Origin: an uncultured Ruminococcus sp.
GTDB lineage: Bacteria > Bacillota > Clostridia > Oscillospirales > CAG-272
Length of the DNA: 36,731 nt
Reading direction: 5' to 3'
Assembly (NCBI GenBank): GCA_902782445.1
Contig: CACZNC010000049.1
Span: forward strand, 1-36,731
Below the pieces are notes generated by a model, which was not told the DNA's origin, made no database searches, and saw only the letters and a list, made by a program, of their open reading frames with translations. This document shows positions 24,445 through 32,993 of the stretch, one piece after another. How positions within the stretch are numbered: position 1 is the first letter of the stretch; every line of letters starts with the position of its first letter. Position numbers and translations under genes: made by a program.

Positions 24445-25875
24445 TTGAACAAACGCATCGCCGCGCTCTTTTTCCTGATCTGCGCGGTCCTCATTCTGCC
24501 TGTGTCCGCCGGGGCCATCGGCGAAAAGATGAACGCCGCCCGGGGGACCCCCGAGATCGACGGCGTGATCGATCCGATCTGGAAGAAAACCGACCGTCAG
24601 AAGCTCGCGCACCGGACGGGCGGTGATCCCGGCAAGCGCGATTCCGGCCTCGCCTACGTGTCCGTGCTCTGCGACGACGACGCGCTGTATTTCCTCTTCG
24701 AGCTCGTCGACAACGATTTCACCTTCGACGCCCCCGCGGGATCGGAGCAGAACGACTGCGTCCGGCTCATGATCGACGAGGGCGACGTCTTCGGCCCGAC
24801 CTGGCAGAAGGGGCAGACCGAATTCGTCCTCACCCCCTCCCTCGGCAAATCCCTCTATCCGAAGCACGGGGACGCGCCGAAGGATTTTGAAATGGCTTTC
24901 GCCGAAGATATCGACGGGCACTGGAACATCGAATTCCGCCTTGTCCCCGGCACGCTGGACCTCCGGAAAGCGGAGCGCGTGCTCATGGATTTCTCCTTCT
25001 GCGACGCCGCCCCCGACGGGACCCTCGAGGCCGTCTGGAACTGGTCCGACGAGCTGGGAGAGGCCGAAACCGACAGCGCGTCCTGGACCTACGTGAACCT
25101 GAAAAAAACCGCCTCCGGCACAAGCGGGGAGGGGTACGCCACGGAGGAAGAGGCCGCCGCATCCATCAACCGCACCCCCGTCTATCCGATCAAATTCGTC
25201 AGCGGGACAAACGGCAACCACAACGAAGGCGCGGGCAATATCTGGGACCGCAACGTGGGGACGAAGTTCTGCACCTCGGAGTTCTCCATGAAGTCCGTGG
25301 TCCGCATGAAGGGTCCCACCGTGATCGACGGGCTGATCATGGCGACGGCCAACGACAACTCCGCCTACAACGGCCGGAACCCGAACGAATGGAAGATCCA
25401 GGGCTCCAACAACGCCGAAGACTGGGAGGACATCGTCACCGGCGACGAGACCTTCTTCGACGAGGTGGACTTCACCTACTTCGCCATGCGGGTGGAGAGC
25501 ACGAAGGCATACCGGTTCTTCCGCTTCTATAACAGGAGCTGCAAATCAGGCTGCTGTCAGCTCTCGGAGGTCGTGCTCTGCTCCACCGACGATGAAATCA
25601 AGGCTCTGGATTTTGCGGAAGTCGAGGTCGAGCCCGTGGACAAGACCAAGCTCGTAAACTACGAAACGCCCGAACGGCTGGCGGCCCTCGCACCCGCGGA
25701 ACCGGATCCCGAACCCGCAAAGACTCCCGCTCCGTCCGCTCCCGCACCGAACGGAGGGGACGCGCAGAAGAAATCCGAACCCGGCGCGCTGCCCGGTGTG
25801 ATCGCCGCGGGGATCCTCGTCCTCGGGCTCGCCGCAGCCGCCGTCATCATACCGAAAACCCACAAGGAGGACTGA
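24445..25875 (+). CDS. Surface-tethered carbohydrate-binding protein (CBM9-like + F5/8C-like)
   Basis: A 476-residue protein with a signal peptide (MNKR, hydrophobic run, SAGA near residue 24). Residues about 36-219 resemble the CBM9/DOMON-like sugar-binding family (GTPEIDGVIDPIWKKT, DDALYFLFELVDND, VRLMIDEGD, HWNIEFRLVP). Residues about 248-380 resemble a discoidin (F5/8 type C) domain (EWKIQGSNNAEDWEDI, YRFFRFYNRS). A Pro/Ala-rich linker leads to a C-terminal membrane helix (450-470) and KTHKED tail; there is no LPXTG sorting motif. It uses a TTG start (24445) with AAAGGA upstream. As first gene of the operon it probably captures glycans at the cell surface for uptake. No catalytic domain is visible. 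Confidence 0.88.
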   Translation: MNKRIAALFFLICAVLILPVSAGAIGEKMNAARGTPEIDGVIDPIWKKTDRQKLAHRTGGDPGKRDSGLAYVSVLCDDDALYFLFELVDNDFTFDAPAGSEQNDCVRLMIDEGDVFGPTWQKGQTEFVLTPSLGKSLYPKHGDAPKDFEMAFAEDIDGHWNIEFRLVPGTLDLRKAERVLMDFSFCDAAPDGTLEAVWNWSDELGEAETDSASWTYVNLKKTASGTSGEGYATEEEAAASINRTPVYPIKFVSGTNGNHNEGAGNIWDRNVGTKFCTSEFSMKSVVRMKGPTVIDGLIMATANDNSAYNGRNPNEWKIQGSNNAEDWEDIVTGDETFFDEVDFTYFAMRVESTKAYRFFRFYNRSCKSGCCQLSEVVLCSTDDEIKALDFAEVEVEPVDKTKLVNYETPERLAALAPAEPDPEPAKTPAPSAPAPNGGDAQKKSEPGALPGVIAAGILVLGLAAAAVIIPKTHKED

Positions 25876-25880
25876 ACGCT

Positions 25881-27980
25881 TTGAACAGACAGGAAGCGGA
25901 ACAAAGAGCCCGCGAGCTCGTCGGAAAAATGACCGTGGAGGAGAAGATCTCCCAGCTGAGGTACGACTCCCCCGCCGTCGAGCGTCTCGGGATCCACGAA
26001 TACAACTGGTGGAACGAAGCCTCTCATGGGGTCGCGCGCTCCGGCATGGCGACGGTTTTCCCCCACGCCATCGCCCTGGCCGCCACCTTTGATCCCGATC
26101 TGATCGGGGAAGTCGGGGACGCCGTGTCCACTGAAGGGCGCGCAAAGTACAACAAGAGCGTCGAATGGGGCGACCGGGACATCTACAAGGGCTTGACCTA
26201 CTGGACGCCGAACATCAACATCTTCCGGGATCCCCGCTGGGGACGCGGACAGGAGACCTTCGGCGAGGACCCCTTCCTCACGGCGCAGATGGGCATTCAC
26301 TACATCCGGGGCCTGCAGGGGGACGGGGAATTCCTGAAAGCCTCCGCCTGCTCGAAGCATTTCGCGGTCCACTCCGGTCCCGAGCCGTCCCGCCACACCT
26401 TCGACGCGAACGTGTCGGACCACGATCTGTACGAAACCTATCTCCCCGCCTTCGAATGGACGGTGAAGGAGGGAGGAGTCTCGGGGATCATGGGGGCCTA
26501 CAACCGGTTCCGCGGCTATCCCTGCTGCGCCATGCCCCTGATCCGGGACGTTCTGCGGGACGAATGGGGATTTGAGGGCTATTTCGTCTCCGACTGCGGC
26601 GCGATCAACGATATCTACGCCAACCACAAGTTCAGCAAAAGCCTGCCCGCGGCCGCGGCCGCCGCGCTCAAAGCCGGATGCAACCTCAACTGCGGGGAGG
26701 CCTACCGCCATCTCGTCGAGGCCTACGAGGAGGATCTCGTCTCGGACGAGGACATCACGGAGGCGGCGGTCCGGGTCTATACCATCCGCTTCCTGCTGGG
26801 CGAATTCGAGGAGAAGCGGCCCTATTCCGATATCCCCCACGCGAAACTCGACTGCCCCGAGCACCGGGACCTGAACCTCAAAGCCGCAAGAGAAGCGATG
26901 GTGCTGCTCAAGAACGACGGCATCCTCCCCCTCGATCCCGAAACGGACGCCACCATCGCCGTGATCGGCCCGAACGCAATGAATCAGATCGCGCTGGAGG
27001 GCAACTACAACGGCATGGCCTCCGAATACGTCAACCCCGCCGACGGGTTCCGCAGGGTCTTCAAGAACGCCCGGATCCGCGCGGCGAAGGGGTGCAATAT
27101 CTGGAGCGAACACTACGGAAGCTGGGCCGGATTCGAGAACATGCGCTCCGAAGGTGTGGCCTACGCGAAGGAAGCGGATCTCACCGTCCTCTGCCTCGGC
27201 CTGGACTGCACCATCGAGGGCGAGGAAAACGGCACGAAGAACGAATTCTTCGACGACGGCGACAAGCGCACCCTCCGCCTCCCCGACACCCAGAGGAAAA
27301 TGGCCGAGGAGATCTGCGCCTCCTGCGAAAACGTGATCATGCTCCTCATGGCCGGCTCCGCCATCGACCTCGGCGAAACGATCACCGGGAAGGCCCGGGC
27401 CATCGTCGACGCCTGGTATCCCGGAGCCCTCGGCGGACTGGCGGCGGCGGAGCTCATGGCGGGACTGTACTCCCCGAGCGGACGCCTGCCCGTCACCTTC
27501 TACCGGGACTCCGATCCCCTTCCGGCCTTCGAGGACTATAACATGAAGGGCCGGACCTACCGCTATCTCGAGACGCCGCCGCTCTATCCCTTCGGCTACG
27601 GCCTCTGTTACACCTCCTTCGATTATTCCGGCGCGCGGCTGACCGGGGAGAGCGAGACCTCCTACTCCGCCGCCGTCACCGTGACCAACACCGGAAAGCG
27701 GGCGGGGACCGAAAAAGTCCAGGTCTACGCCGAATACCGCGATTCGAGGACCCCCACGCCGAACTTCCAGCTCTGCGGACTGGCGGCGGTGGAACTGGAA
27801 CCCGGGGAAAGCCGCGAAGTCACGTTCGACATTCCGAAATACTGGGTGAGCGCGGTGCTCGCCGACGGCACGAGAGCCGAGCCCGACGGGGGGATCGCCC
27901 TCTGGTTCGGCGGACATCAGCCCGATGAAAGAAGCGAAGCCCTGACCGGCAGCACATGCAGAAAGGTGGTAATCCGATGA
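25881..27980 (+). CDS. Glycoside hydrolase family 3 (beta-xylosidase/beta-glucosidase)
   Basis: A 699-residue cytoplasmic GH3 enzyme that removes sugars from the non-reducing end of beta-linked glycosides. The N-terminal (beta/alpha) barrel contains KHFAVHSGPE (Lys159, His160) and the nucleophile motif GYFVSDCGAI (Asp238). The second domain (about 300-540) includes LKNDGILPL and the catalytic-acid region; the C-terminal fibronectin-III-like domain ends near GIALWFGG. The ESRHTFDANVS-type region and xylulokinase neighbour favour beta-xylosidase activity. There is no signal peptide, so substrates must be imported. It starts at TTG 25881 with AAGGAGG 10 nt upstream, 5 nt after the preceding stop. 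Confidence 0.96.
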   Translation: MNRQEAEQRARELVGKMTVEEKISQLRYDSPAVERLGIHEYNWWNEASHGVARSGMATVFPHAIALAATFDPDLIGEVGDAVSTEGRAKYNKSVEWGDRDIYKGLTYWTPNINIFRDPRWGRGQETFGEDPFLTAQMGIHYIRGLQGDGEFLKASACSKHFAVHSGPEPSRHTFDANVSDHDLYETYLPAFEWTVKEGGVSGIMGAYNRFRGYPCCAMPLIRDVLRDEWGFEGYFVSDCGAINDIYANHKFSKSLPAAAAAALKAGCNLNCGEAYRHLVEAYEEDLVSDEDITEAAVRVYTIRFLLGEFEEKRPYSDIPHAKLDCPEHRDLNLKAAREAMVLLKNDGILPLDPETDATIAVIGPNAMNQIALEGNYNGMASEYVNPADGFRRVFKNARIRAAKGCNIWSEHYGSWAGFENMRSEGVAYAKEADLTVLCLGLDCTIEGEENGTKNEFFDDGDKRTLRLPDTQRKMAEEICASCENVIMLLMAGSAIDLGETITGKARAIVDAWYPGALGGLAAAELMAGLYSPSGRLPVTFYRDSDPLPAFEDYNMKGRTYRYLETPPLYPFGYGLCYTSFDYSGARLTGESETSYSAAVTVTNTGKRAGTEKVQVYAEYRDSRTPTPNFQLCGLAAVELEPGESREVTFDIPKYWVSAVLADGTRAEPDGGIALWFGGHQPDERSEALTGSTCRKVVIR

Positions 27981-29503
27981 AATACGTGATCGGCATCGAC
28001 GTCGGCACGTCCGGCACAAAGACCGTCCTCTTCGACGAAAAAGGCGCGGTGATCGCCTCCGCGACGATCGAATATCCCATGAGCCAGCCTCAGAACGGCT
28101 GGGCGGAACAGGATCCCGCGGACTGGTGGAACGCCTCGGCGAAGACCGTCAAAGCGGTGATCGAAAAATCCGGGGTCGACGCCTCCCTCATCGCCGGGGT
28201 GGGCATTTCCGGGCAGATGCACGGCCTCGTGATGCTCGACGGGGACGGCGCGGTCCTGCGGCCTTCGATTATATGGTGCGACCAGAGAACGGCGGAGGAG
28301 TGCGCGGACATCGAGCGGCTGATCGGCGGACGGGAAGAACTCATCCGCATCACCGCCAACCCCGCCCTCACCGGCTTCACCGCCTCGAAGATCATGTGGG
28401 TGAAGAAGCACGAGCCCGAGATCTACGAGAAGTGCCGCCACATCCTGCTCCCGAAGGACTATATCCGCTACATGCTCACCGGGGTCTATGCCACCGAGGT
28501 GTCCGACGCCTCCGGGATGCAGCTTCTGGACGTGCCCGGCCGGTGCTGGTCGGACGAGCTCCTCGCCGCGCTGGGGATCGAAAAGTCCCTTCTGGCCGAA
28601 GTCTACGAATCCCCCGAGATCACGGGGCTTGTGAACGACGAAGCCGCCGCTCTGACGGGCCTGAAACCGGGGACCCCGGTGGTAGGCGGAGCGGGAGACA
28701 ACGCGGCCGCGGCGGTGGGCATGGGCGTCGTCGAGGACGGGCTGGCCTTCACGACGGTCGGCACCTCCGGCGTGGTGTTCGCCCACACGGACAAGATCAC
28801 CGTCGATCCGAAGGGCAGGGTCCACACCTTCTGCTGCGCGGTCCCCGGGGCATGGCACGTGATGGGCGTGACCCAGGCGGCCGGACTGTCCCTGCGCTGG
28901 CTGAGAGACACGGTCTGCGCCCCGGAATGCGCCGAAGCCGAAAAACAGGGCGTCGATCCCTACAAGATCATGGACGCGGAGGCCGCAGAATCCCCCGTCG
29001 GCGCGAACCGGCTCCTCTACATGCCCTATCTCATGGGCGAGCGGACCCCCCACCTAGATCCGAACGTCCGGGGCGGCTTCGTCGGTCTCTCCGCGATGCA
29101 CGGCCGGGGCGACATGATCCGGGCGGTGATGGAGGGCGTGTCCTACTCCCTGAAAGACTGTCAGGGCGTGCTCTCCGGGATGGGCGTCGACCCCGAATCC
29201 ATGCGGATCTGCGGCGGCGGCGGCAAGAGCCCCTTCTGGCGGCAGATGCTGGCGGACGTCTACGGAGTCCCGGTGACGCGGGTCGAATCCGACGAGGGTC
29301 CGGCTCTCGGCGTGGCGATTCTGGCGATGGTCGGCGCGGGGATCTATCCGACGGTCCGGGACGCCTGCCGCGCCATCGTGCGCACGAAGGAGACCCTCCC
29401 CTTCGACGCGGAGAGGAACGCGCGCTACGGGCAGTTCTACGAGGTTTACAAGTCCCTCTATCCGCACCTGAAAGCCGATTTCGACGCGCTCGCCGCCCTC
29501 TGA
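27977..29503 (+). CDS. xylB: Xylulokinase
   Basis: A 508-residue FGGY-family kinase that phosphorylates D-xylulose to xylulose 5-phosphate for the pentose phosphate pathway. The N-terminal phosphate loop IGIDVGTSGTKTVLFD, the substrate-binding GISGQMHGLVMLD (with MHG typical of xylulokinases) and IWCDQRT are complete; the C-terminal GGGGKSPFWRQMLADVYG is also present. The first Met of the real protein (MKYVIGID) overlaps the GH3 stop by ATGA. No xylose isomerase is in the window, so either it is elsewhere or the kinase serves another ketose. Length matches the family. Confidence 0.95.
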   Translation: MKYVIGIDVGTSGTKTVLFDEKGAVIASATIEYPMSQPQNGWAEQDPADWWNASAKTVKAVIEKSGVDASLIAGVGISGQMHGLVMLDGDGAVLRPSIIWCDQRTAEECADIERLIGGREELIRITANPALTGFTASKIMWVKKHEPEIYEKCRHILLPKDYIRYMLTGVYATEVSDASGMQLLDVPGRCWSDELLAALGIEKSLLAEVYESPEITGLVNDEAAALTGLKPGTPVVGGAGDNAAAAVGMGVVEDGLAFTTVGTSGVVFAHTDKITVDPKGRVHTFCCAVPGAWHVMGVTQAAGLSLRWLRDTVCAPECAEAEKQGVDPYKIMDAEAAESPVGANRLLYMPYLMGERTPHLDPNVRGGFVGLSAMHGRGDMIRAVMEGVSYSLKDCQGVLSGMGVDPESMRICGGGGKSPFWRQMLADVYGVPVTRVESDEGPALGVAILAMVGAGIYPTVRDACRAIVRTKETLPFDAERNARYGQFYEVYKSLYPHLKADFDALAAL

Positions 29504-29510
29504 TACCGCG

Positions 29511-30419
29511 ATGGAGTTCGCTTCGAAGACCCTGATCGAAAAGGGCTGGTCTTCCGACCGGAAATACCGCGCCGTCACACCGGAGGGGGAAGTCTTCCTC
29601 CTGCGGGAAATGCCGGGGGCGGAGTACGAAATGTGGGTCCCCTGGTACGAGAGGCAGAAGGAATTCGCCCGCCGCGGGGTCCCGATGTGCGACACCCTGG
29701 AATTCGGTCCGATGCCCGGAGGCGGCGTCTGTGCCGTCCAGCGGTGGATCGACGGGGAGGACCTGGAACCCGCCCTCGCCCGCATGACGGAGGAGGAGCA
29801 GTACCGGTACGGTCTCGAAGCCGGGCGGATTCTCTGCATCATCCACTCCCTCCCCGTGCCGGACGGCCTGCCGGACTGGGAAGAGAAGTTCAACAAAAAG
29901 ATTGAGAGAAAGATCAAAGGCTATCTCGACTGCCCCCTGCGGTTCGAGGGGGATGGGGCGGTCTTCCGGTATCTCGAAGAGAACCGGGGACTGCTGAAAG
30001 GCCGTCCGAACGCCTGCCAGCACGGGGACTACCACGTCGGGAACATGATGCTCGAAAACCGGGCGGAGGGTCCCGGGCAGCTCACCGTGATCGACTTCAA
30101 CCGGGAAGATTTCGGCGACCCGTGGGAGGAGTTCAACCGCATCGTCTGGTGCGCGGCGGCCTCTCCCCTCTTCGCCTCTGGCCGGATCGACGGGTATTTC
30201 GGCGGATCGGAGAAGGTGCCGGAGCTCTTCTGGCGGCTCCTCTGGCTCTACATCGCCTCGAACACCCTGTCGTCGGTCTACTGGGCCATCCCCTTCGGCG
30301 AGCGGGAGATCAAAACGATGCTGCGTCAGGCTGCCGACGTGCTCCGCTGGACCGACGGGCTGACGAATCCCGTCCCGGCGTGGTACGAAAGACCGCGGGA
30401 GAAAGGAGACCGGACATGA
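29511..30419 (+). CDS. APH/fructosamine-kinase-like phosphotransferase
   Basis: A 302-residue kinase of the aminoglycoside phosphotransferase superfamily. The catalytic loop HGDYHVGNMM (His171, Asp173, Asn178) and metal motif VIDFNREDFGDPWEEF (Asp195) are complete, and the extended DFGDPWEEFNRI sequence is typical of a Firmicutes subfamily of APH-like enzymes. No Shine-Dalgarno is visible; it starts 7 nt after the xylB stop, so it probably relies on coupling. Within a sugar operon its substrate is more likely a sugar or sugar derivative than an antibiotic; that is inference. Confidence 0.92.
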   Translation: MEFASKTLIEKGWSSDRKYRAVTPEGEVFLLREMPGAEYEMWVPWYERQKEFARRGVPMCDTLEFGPMPGGGVCAVQRWIDGEDLEPALARMTEEEQYRYGLEAGRILCIIHSLPVPDGLPDWEEKFNKKIERKIKGYLDCPLRFEGDGAVFRYLEENRGLLKGRPNACQHGDYHVGNMMLENRAEGPGQLTVIDFNREDFGDPWEEFNRIVWCAAASPLFASGRIDGYFGGSEKVPELFWRLLWLYIASNTLSSVYWAIPFGEREIKTMLRQAADVLRWTDGLTNPVPAWYERPREKGDRT

Positions 30420-30673
30420 GACATAATAAGATCAGTGCGGCCGTCTGGATCGCGCACGTCTCGGCCCTGCTCGTCTTCCTCGCCTCGTGGGTCTATGTGG
30501 GCATCGGGATCTTCGGGCGCGGAGCCGATCCCGACGGGCTGCTCCCCGCGGCGATCGTCATGGCGGTCTCGTTCGCCGTCACCGTCGGGTGCAGTTTATA
30601 CCGCGTTTACGTCAAATTTGACCGGAAATACCGGTCTGAAAACAAATCCAATCCAACGGAGGAGACAAAATGA
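30416..30673 (+). CDS. Small membrane protein, two predicted helices
   Basis: An 85-residue protein with hydrophobic segments at about residues 7-30 (AAVWIAHVSALLVFLASWVY) and 42-62 (LLPAAIVMAVSFAVTVGC), ending in a basic and polar tail (KFDRKYRSENKSN). It starts by ATGA overlap with the kinase gene, with AAAGGAG upstream, and its own stop overlaps the ThuA start by ATGA. Both overlaps and the ribosome binding site support a real gene. I do not recognise the family. It may be a small partner of the tethered binding protein or of a transporter, but nothing in the sequence shows this. Confidence 0.8.
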   Translation: MRHNKISAAVWIAHVSALLVFLASWVYVGIGIFGRGADPDGLLPAAIVMAVSFAVTVGCSLYRVYVKFDRKYRSENKSNPTEETK

Positions 30674-31392
30674 GAAAGGTTCTGATTTTCCAGGGGGGCT
30701 GGGACGGCCATGAACCCCAGCTGACCTCGAAGCGCTTCGCCCGCCTCATGGAGGAAGAGGGCTACGAGGCGGAGATCTCCGACACCCTCGACTGCCTGAA
30801 GGACACGGAAAAGCTCCTTGAATACCACCTGCTCGTGGCCTGCTGGACGATGGGGAACATTCCGTGGGAGTGCTCCCGTTCCATCGCGAAGGCGGTCGGC
30901 GCGGGCGTAGGGCTTGCGGGCTGCCACGGCGGCATGTGCGACTCCTTCCGTCAGGACACGGAATGGCAGTTCATGACCGGCGGCCAGTGGGTGAGCCATC
31001 CGGGCGGCGACGGCATCGAATACACCGTCAACATCCGCCACGGCTCCTCTCCCATCGTGGAAGGGCTCGAGGACTTCAAGGTCTGCTCCGAGCACTACTA
31101 CCTCCACGTGGACCCCTCCATCGAAGTGCTGGCGACTACCCGGTTCCCGCTGGTGACCTATTATCACGCCTCCAACAAGCCCGTGGACATGCCCGTCGCG
31201 TGGACGAAGTTCTGGGGACTCGGGCGCGTGTTCTACACCTCCCTCGGGCATCATGACGACGTGTTCGAGAAATCCCCGAACGCCGAGATCATGATGAAGC
31301 GCGGCATGCTCTGGGCAGCGGAGGGCCGTCAGGTCGTCCTCGACAAGGGGCTCACCCCCGACCGCTTCCTCAACAACGCGAAGATGTATTAA
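30670..31392 (+). CDS. ThuA-like protein (GATase-like fold)
   Basis: A 240-residue cytoplasmic protein of the ThuA family, which has a class I glutamine-amidotransferase-like fold. Signatures are RKVLIFQGGWDGHEPQLTS, GLAGCHGGMCDSFR, FMTGGQWVSHPGG, EHYYLHVDPSIEVLAT, and the C-terminal WTKFWGLGRVFYTSLGHHDDV. In alphaproteobacteria ThuA and ThuB work in trehalose utilisation through 3-ketotrehalose; here the following gene encodes an Idh/MocA dehydrogenase, matching a ThuA-ThuB style pair. The specific reaction is unproven. The start overlaps the small membrane gene by ATGA with GGAG upstream. Confidence 0.93.
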   Translation: MRKVLIFQGGWDGHEPQLTSKRFARLMEEEGYEAEISDTLDCLKDTEKLLEYHLLVACWTMGNIPWECSRSIAKAVGAGVGLAGCHGGMCDSFRQDTEWQFMTGGQWVSHPGGDGIEYTVNIRHGSSPIVEGLEDFKVCSEHYYLHVDPSIEVLATTRFPLVTYYHASNKPVDMPVAWTKFWGLGRVFYTSLGHHDDVFEKSPNAEIMMKRGMLWAAEGRQVVLDKGLTPDRFLNNAKMY

Positions 31393-31440
31393 GTCATGTC
31401 CGCAGGGACAAATCATTCTGACAACACACGGGAGGAAAAT

Positions 31441-32553
31441 ATGGCAACTGTCAAAATCGGATTCGTGGGATGCGGCGCGATCTCCGGCATCTATCTCGAA
31501 AACATCACCAAGCGGTTCAAGGAAATCGAGATCATCGGCGTCTGCGACCTGATCCCCGAGAGAGCCGAAAGAGCGGTGAAGAACTACAATATCCCGAAGC
31601 TCTATAAGGACATGTACGAGCTCTTCGCCGACCCCGAGGTGGATATCGTTCTGAACATCACCCGCCCCTACGAGCACTTCGACGTCACGATGGCGGCTCT
31701 GAACGCGGGCAAGCACGTCTATTCCGAAAAGCCCCTGGCCGCGTCCCTTCCGGAAGGGAAGAAGATCATGGCTCTGGCGAAGGAAAAGGGCCTGTGGGTC
31801 GGCGGCGCTCCGGATACCTTCCTCGGCGCGGGCATCCAGACCTGCCGCAAGCTCATCAATGACGGCGCGATCGGGGACATCGTGGGCTGCGCGGGCTTCA
31901 TGATCTGCCACGGCCACGAGACCTGGCACCCGGATCCGGAATTCTACTACAAGTACGGCGGCGGCCCCATGTTCGATATGGGTCCCTACTATCTGACCGC
32001 CCTCCTGAACCTCTGCGGCAACGTGGAAGCGGTCTCTGCCATGACCCGCACCACCTTCAAGGAGCGCCTCATCACCAGCCAGCCCCACAACGGCGAGATC
32101 ATCAAGGTGGACGTCCCGACCCTCTACGCCGGCAATATGCGGTTCGTGAACGGCGCGGTGGGAACCCTCTACACCACCTTCGACGTCTTTTATCCCGGGC
32201 AGGCGCGTCTCGAAGTCTACGGCTCGAAGGGGACGCTCTACGTGCCCGACCCGAACGGATTCGGCGGCCCGGTGAAGCTCTTCACCCCCGGCGAGGGCAT
32301 GAAGGATATCGACCTGATGTTCGACTATCCCGACAACAGCCGCGCCCTCGGCCTTGCGGATATGGCGAAGGCACTGCAGACCGGGCGGAAGTTCCGCGCC
32401 AACTCCGGCCAGACCTTCCATGTCCTCGAGATCATGGAGGGCTTTGCCGAGAGCGGCCGCGTCGGACACGAGATCCCGATCGAATCCCGCTACGATCTGC
32501 TTCCCCTGATGAACCCGAAGATGGAACACGGTGTCCTCGACGCGGAGTTTTGA
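31441..32553 (+). CDS. Gfo/Idh/MocA family NAD(P)-dependent oxidoreductase
   Basis: A 370-residue dehydrogenase with an N-terminal Rossmann fold: VKIGFVGCGAISGIYLENI is the nucleotide-binding start, and EKPLA (in SEKPLAASLPEG) holds the conserved catalytic-region Lys. The C-terminal alpha/beta domain includes GGGPMFDMGPYYLTALLNL. Such enzymes oxidise or reduce sugar hydroxyls or inositols, often with ThuA-like or isomerase partners. ATG 31441 was chosen for the GGGAGGA site directly upstream; the gap from the previous gene is 48 nt. It is the last gene of the operon, followed by a 10-bp hairpin. Confidence 0.95.
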   Translation: MATVKIGFVGCGAISGIYLENITKRFKEIEIIGVCDLIPERAERAVKNYNIPKLYKDMYELFADPEVDIVLNITRPYEHFDVTMAALNAGKHVYSEKPLAASLPEGKKIMALAKEKGLWVGGAPDTFLGAGIQTCRKLINDGAIGDIVGCAGFMICHGHETWHPDPEFYYKYGGGPMFDMGPYYLTALLNLCGNVEAVSAMTRTTFKERLITSQPHNGEIIKVDVPTLYAGNMRFVNGAVGTLYTTFDVFYPGQARLEVYGSKGTLYVPDPNGFGGPVKLFTPGEGMKDIDLMFDYPDNSRALGLADMAKALQTGRKFRANSGQTFHVLEIMEGFAESGRVGHEIPIESRYDLLPLMNPKMEHGVLDAEF

Positions 32554-32556
32554 GAG

Positions 32557-32578
32557 AATTCCTTTCAGGAAAGGAATT
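32557..32578 (+). terminator. Hairpin after the xyloside operon (possible terminator)
   Basis: AATTCCTTTC (32557-32566) and GAAAGGAATT (32569-32578) are a perfect 10-bp inverted repeat with only 2 central bases, immediately after the last stop codon. No T-run follows on the plus strand, so it may be an RNA-processing or stability hairpin rather than a strict intrinsic terminator. Confidence 0.5.
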
Positions 32579-32925
32579 AAAGGAAAGAAAGGCTACGCCT
32601 TTCAGATTGAATGTCCCTGCGCGGGACGGCGGCACGGGGGACCATCTCAGGCCGAAGGCCCCCTGTGCGGGTCCCTTGGCCGTATGGCATAACCTTACCG
32701 CTCGTCCCGGATTCGAAATTCGACTGTGCATCCCACATCCTCGCGCAGTCTCTGTTTGTGCAGTTTGAGTGGTGCACGGAACAAGTTCCGTGGGCTCCGC
32801 CAGCGTTTCAGGCGCGCATTGGGCACAGGGGCCACAGCGGGTTTGTGCAGAGGTAACTTGTTTGAGTTATAGCTGTTTTGCGGAAGCAAATCGCTTGGAA
32901 GTGAAACAGTACGCATCAAATAACG
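32579..32925. other. Non-coding stretch with several short perfect hairpins
   Basis: No credible gene is seen here. Short perfect stems recur: GAAAGGC-TAC-GCCTTTC (32587-32603), GTCCC-TGCGC-GGGAC (32613-32627), GGCC-GAA-GGCC nested in a GCACGGG/CCC-GTGC outer stem (about 32632-32675), CACGGAAC-AA-GTTCCGTG (32775-32792) and AAGC/GCTT near 32885. The 10-mer GTTTGTGCAG is repeated at 32754-32763 and 32841-32850, each followed by TTTGAG at different distances. Composition differs from the neighbouring genes. It could be a structured RNA, a decayed mobile element, or a palindrome-rich repeat family; none is recognised. Confidence 0.4.
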
Positions 32926-32973
32926 AATAAAAAACAACACCGCGCCGTCTCTCAGAAACGAGGGGCGGCGCGG
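32926..32973 (-). terminator. Intrinsic terminator of the solute-binding protein gene
   Basis: On the minus strand an 8-bp stem, CCGCGCCG (32966-32973) with CGGCGCGG (32940-32947), is followed by TGTTGTTTTTTATT. It lies about 20 nt past the stop codon. Confidence 0.85.
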
Positions 32974-32993
32974 ATTCTTTCGGATTTGGAGGA

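Noticed and set aside
25780..25875. LPXTG cell-wall sorting signal on the CBM9 protein
   Set aside because: The C-terminus has a membrane helix and short charged tail, but no LPxTG-like pentapeptide precedes it, so it reads as a membrane anchor.
32577..32777. Small open frames on both strands of the hairpin-rich stretch
   Set aside because: No ribosome binding site, composition unlike neighbouring proteins, and the reading frames run through the palindromes.
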